Shown here: positions 62,540 through 64,000 of the stretch, piece after piece
Position numbering within the stretch: position 1 is the first letter of the stretch
How the letters are laid out: each line of letters starts with the position of its first letter
Source: Rhodoferax sp.
Lineage (GTDB): Bacteria > Pseudomonadota > Gammaproteobacteria > Burkholderiales > Burkholderiaceae_C
Length of the DNA: 64,000 nucleotides
Assembly: GCF_012927445.1 (NCBI RefSeq)
Contig: NZ_JABBPD010000004.1
Span: 310,001 to 374,000, forward strand
Direction: 5' to 3'
Notes under the pieces: model-generated
Databases searched by the model: none
What the model was told of the DNA's origin: nothing
What the model saw: only the letters and a program-made list of their open reading frames with translations
Program-made: the position numbers and the translations under genes

Positions 62540-63187
62540 ATGCGCGACATGACAGAGCGTCAGCAAAGCTTGGGCGAAGAAATCGCCAATAGCGTGAGTC
62601 ACGGTGTCGCGCTTCTTGCGGCCATCTGTGCCGTGCCGTTTTTAATCGCTTCGGCAAATCCCATCAACGCCTATAGCTTTATCGGCGACATCATTTTTGC
62701 AGCAACCTTGGTATTGCTGTATTTGACCTCGACGCTGTACCACGCACTGCCGGTTGGCCGTGCAAAGCGCATTTTCCTGAAGCTCGATTACGGTGCAATC
62801 TATCTATTTATTGCCGGCAGCTACACCCCATTTGCGCTGGGCGCACTGGGTGGCAACGCATGGGGCAAGACACTTTTTAGCCTGATTTGGGTGCTTGCGG
62901 CCGTGGGTGTCACGCTCAAAGCTTTTGACCGTCTGACCCATCCCTGGCTCTCGACGGGCCTGTACCTTGTTATGGGTTGGCTCGTACTCATTGCGGCCGT
63001 GCCGCTCGTCGAGCGCGTGCCGTTGCCCGTCGTCCTGCTGCTGGTTGCCGGCGGACTTGCGTACACCATTGGCGTCGTTTTTTTCGTGCTCGACACCCGG
63101 ATTCGCTACTCGCATGCGGTGTGGCATGCCTTTGTTGCGGCAGGCAGCGGCTGTCACTTCTTCGCCGTACTGGGGTACGCGTCGTAA
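62540..63187 (+). CDS. Hemolysin III family membrane protein (PAQR type)
   Basis: An inner-membrane protein of about 215 residues with seven hydrophobic segments, related to progestin/adiponectin receptors. The family's metal-binding positions are visible: LYLTSTLYHALP near the N-terminal third, DYGAIYLFIAGSYTPF, and the C-terminal HAVWHAFVAAGSGCHFFA with paired histidines. Despite the name, hemolysis is not an established role; lipid or membrane homeostasis is more likely. The start is uncertain: ATG 62540 or 62549 fit the family (MTERQQSLGEEIANS), while GTG 62471 would add an unconserved leader. Confidence 0.88.
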   Translation: MRDMTERQQSLGEEIANSVSHGVALLAAICAVPFLIASANPINAYSFIGDIIFAATLVLLYLTSTLYHALPVGRAKRIFLKLDYGAIYLFIAGSYTPFALGALGGNAWGKTLFSLIWVLAAVGVTLKAFDRLTHPWLSTGLYLVMGWLVLIAAVPLVERVPLPVVLLLVAGGLAYTIGVVFFVLDTRIRYSHAVWHAFVAAGSGCHFFAVLGYAS

Positions 63188-63261
63188 CACTCCGATACGG
63201 ACAGTCGCACGACAAAGGGGCCCTGAAGTTGAGTGGCACCCAATTGCCAAAGACACGCGAA

Positions 63262-64000
63262 TCAGAAACTCGTCGCAAACATCAACATCACCGCAACCGC
63301 CATGACCACAGTGGCGGCCCAGCCGAAGAAACGATGACGCGGGCTAATGGTGTATTGCCCCATCAAGCGCTCCGACTGTCCAATCCACATCAGCGCGGCC
63401 ATGATTGGCACCGAAATAACTCCGTTGACAATGGCGCTCCAAACCAGTGCCTTAATGGGGTCAACTTCCAGGAAGCCCATGACCGTACCAATACCCGTGG
63501 CGGCGATGATGATGAGATAGAAGCCCTTCGCTTCGTGGAACTCATGGGAGAGGCTGGCCTTCCAGCCGTAGAGTTCGCTCACGGCATAGGCCGCAGAACC
63601 GGCCAGCACCGGAACGGCAAGAAGACCCGTACCAATGATTCCTAGCGCAAAAACCGCAAACGCAAATTCGCCTGCGACCGGCCGGAGGGCTTCCGCCGCT
63701 TGGGAGGAAGTCTGAATGTCAGTGATGCCCTGCATATTCAGGGTCACCGCAGTGGCCAGGACGATGCACAGGGCAATGACGTTAGAGAACGTCATCCCGA
63801 CATACGTGTCCTGCTTGATGCGGGTCAGATGCTCAGCGGCGTACTCTTGGTGCAGTCGCAGCGCTTGCGACTCCGGTCGGCGATTGTTATCTTCCACCTC
63901 TTGCGCAGCTTGCCAGAAGAACAAGTAGGGGCTGATGGTGGTCCCCAGCACCGCAACCACCATCGCGGTGTAATCCTTGAGTGAGACCCCTATCGGGAAA
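63262..64000 (-). CDS. Nramp-family divalent metal transporter (5' end beyond window)
   Basis: The C-terminal ~245 residues of a proton-coupled manganese/iron transporter of the inner membrane. The frame is open to the window edge and reads VSLKDYTAMVVAVLGTTISP, a conserved Nramp segment, then YLFFWQAAQEVED. Several hydrophobic segments follow, for example GIIGTGLLAVPVLAGSAAYA. The N-terminal DPG metal-binding motif would lie outside the window. The end MAVAVMLMFATSF is typical. Confidence 0.9.
   Translation of the reverse strand, partial: FPIGVSLKDYTAMVVAVLGTTISPYLFFWQAAQEVEDNNRRPESQALRLHQEYAAEHLTRIKQDTYVGMTFSNVIALCIVLATAVTLNMQGITDIQTSSQAAEALRPVAGEFAFAVFALGIIGTGLLAVPVLAGSAAYAVSELYGWKASLSHEFHEAKGFYLIIIAATGIGTVMGFLEVDPIKALVWSAIVNGVISVPIMAALMWIGQSERLMGQYTISPRHRFFGWAATVVMAVAVMLMFATSF

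Overview
The window is a high-GC bacterial chromosome segment. Gene content and order point to a betaproteobacterium of the order Burkholderiales, most likely a Comamonadaceae (Rhodoferax/Polaromonas-like) organism. Supporting evidence: a three-subunit-type NAD-dependent formate dehydrogenase with a fused NuoE/NuoF-like subunit and an OxlT-type transporter; the xseB-ispA-dxs cluster; polA next to a DUF2782 protein and homoserine kinase; a BPSS1780-type membrane protein; a TakP-like TRAP system; and a short interspersed repeat seen at least six times. This placement is inference, because no rRNA is present.

Layout. 1-8.5 kb is a mosaic: a SagB-type oxidoreductase, thiC, tenA, a TPP riboswitch ahead of a short-chain reductase, a methyltransferase, a CDGSH protein, two near-identical TPR genes, three remnants of the 5' end of an aconitase gene, a Sel1-repeat fragment and a cysI 3' remnant. 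8.5-11 kb carries moaA, a Rieske ferredoxin and lipA. At 11.15-11.65 kb a truncated ispH is joined to the end of fdhD. 11.65-20 kb (minus strand) is the formate module: LysR regulator, OFA transporter, FdsGB, FdsA, FdhD. 20-24.3 kb is an AcoR-type sigma54 activator divergent from an aldehyde dehydrogenase and its DUF779 partner, with a sigma54 promoter. 24.3-30.7 kb is a small defence/addiction island: higBA, an XRE regulator with a 27-bp palindromic operator, and a type III restriction-modification pair.

30.7-64 kb looks like ordinary core chromosome: an EgtB/SenA-type non-heme iron enzyme; TRAP transporter QM with a convergent P gene; dxs-ispA-xseB; a Rieske oxygenase, a DMT transporter and a sulfurtransferase; a diguanylate cyclase; a dienelactone hydrolase; polA; thrB; PhoX with a tandem Pho box; a frameshifted chemoreceptor; ppsA; uvrD; guaC with a leader terminator; two tRNA-Lys genes (CUU and UUU); two unknown genes; a hemolysin III-type membrane protein; and an Nramp transporter cut by the window edge.

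How the parts work together. MoaA and FdhD supply steps needed to make and activate the molybdenum formate dehydrogenase; the OFA transporter would bring formate or oxalate in, and the LysR protein probably senses it. ThiC, TenA and the TPP-riboswitch reductase suggest thiamine synthesis and salvage. Transposases, integrases, phage genes and CRISPR arrays were looked for and not seen, so the left-end mosaic has no visible mobile element to explain it.
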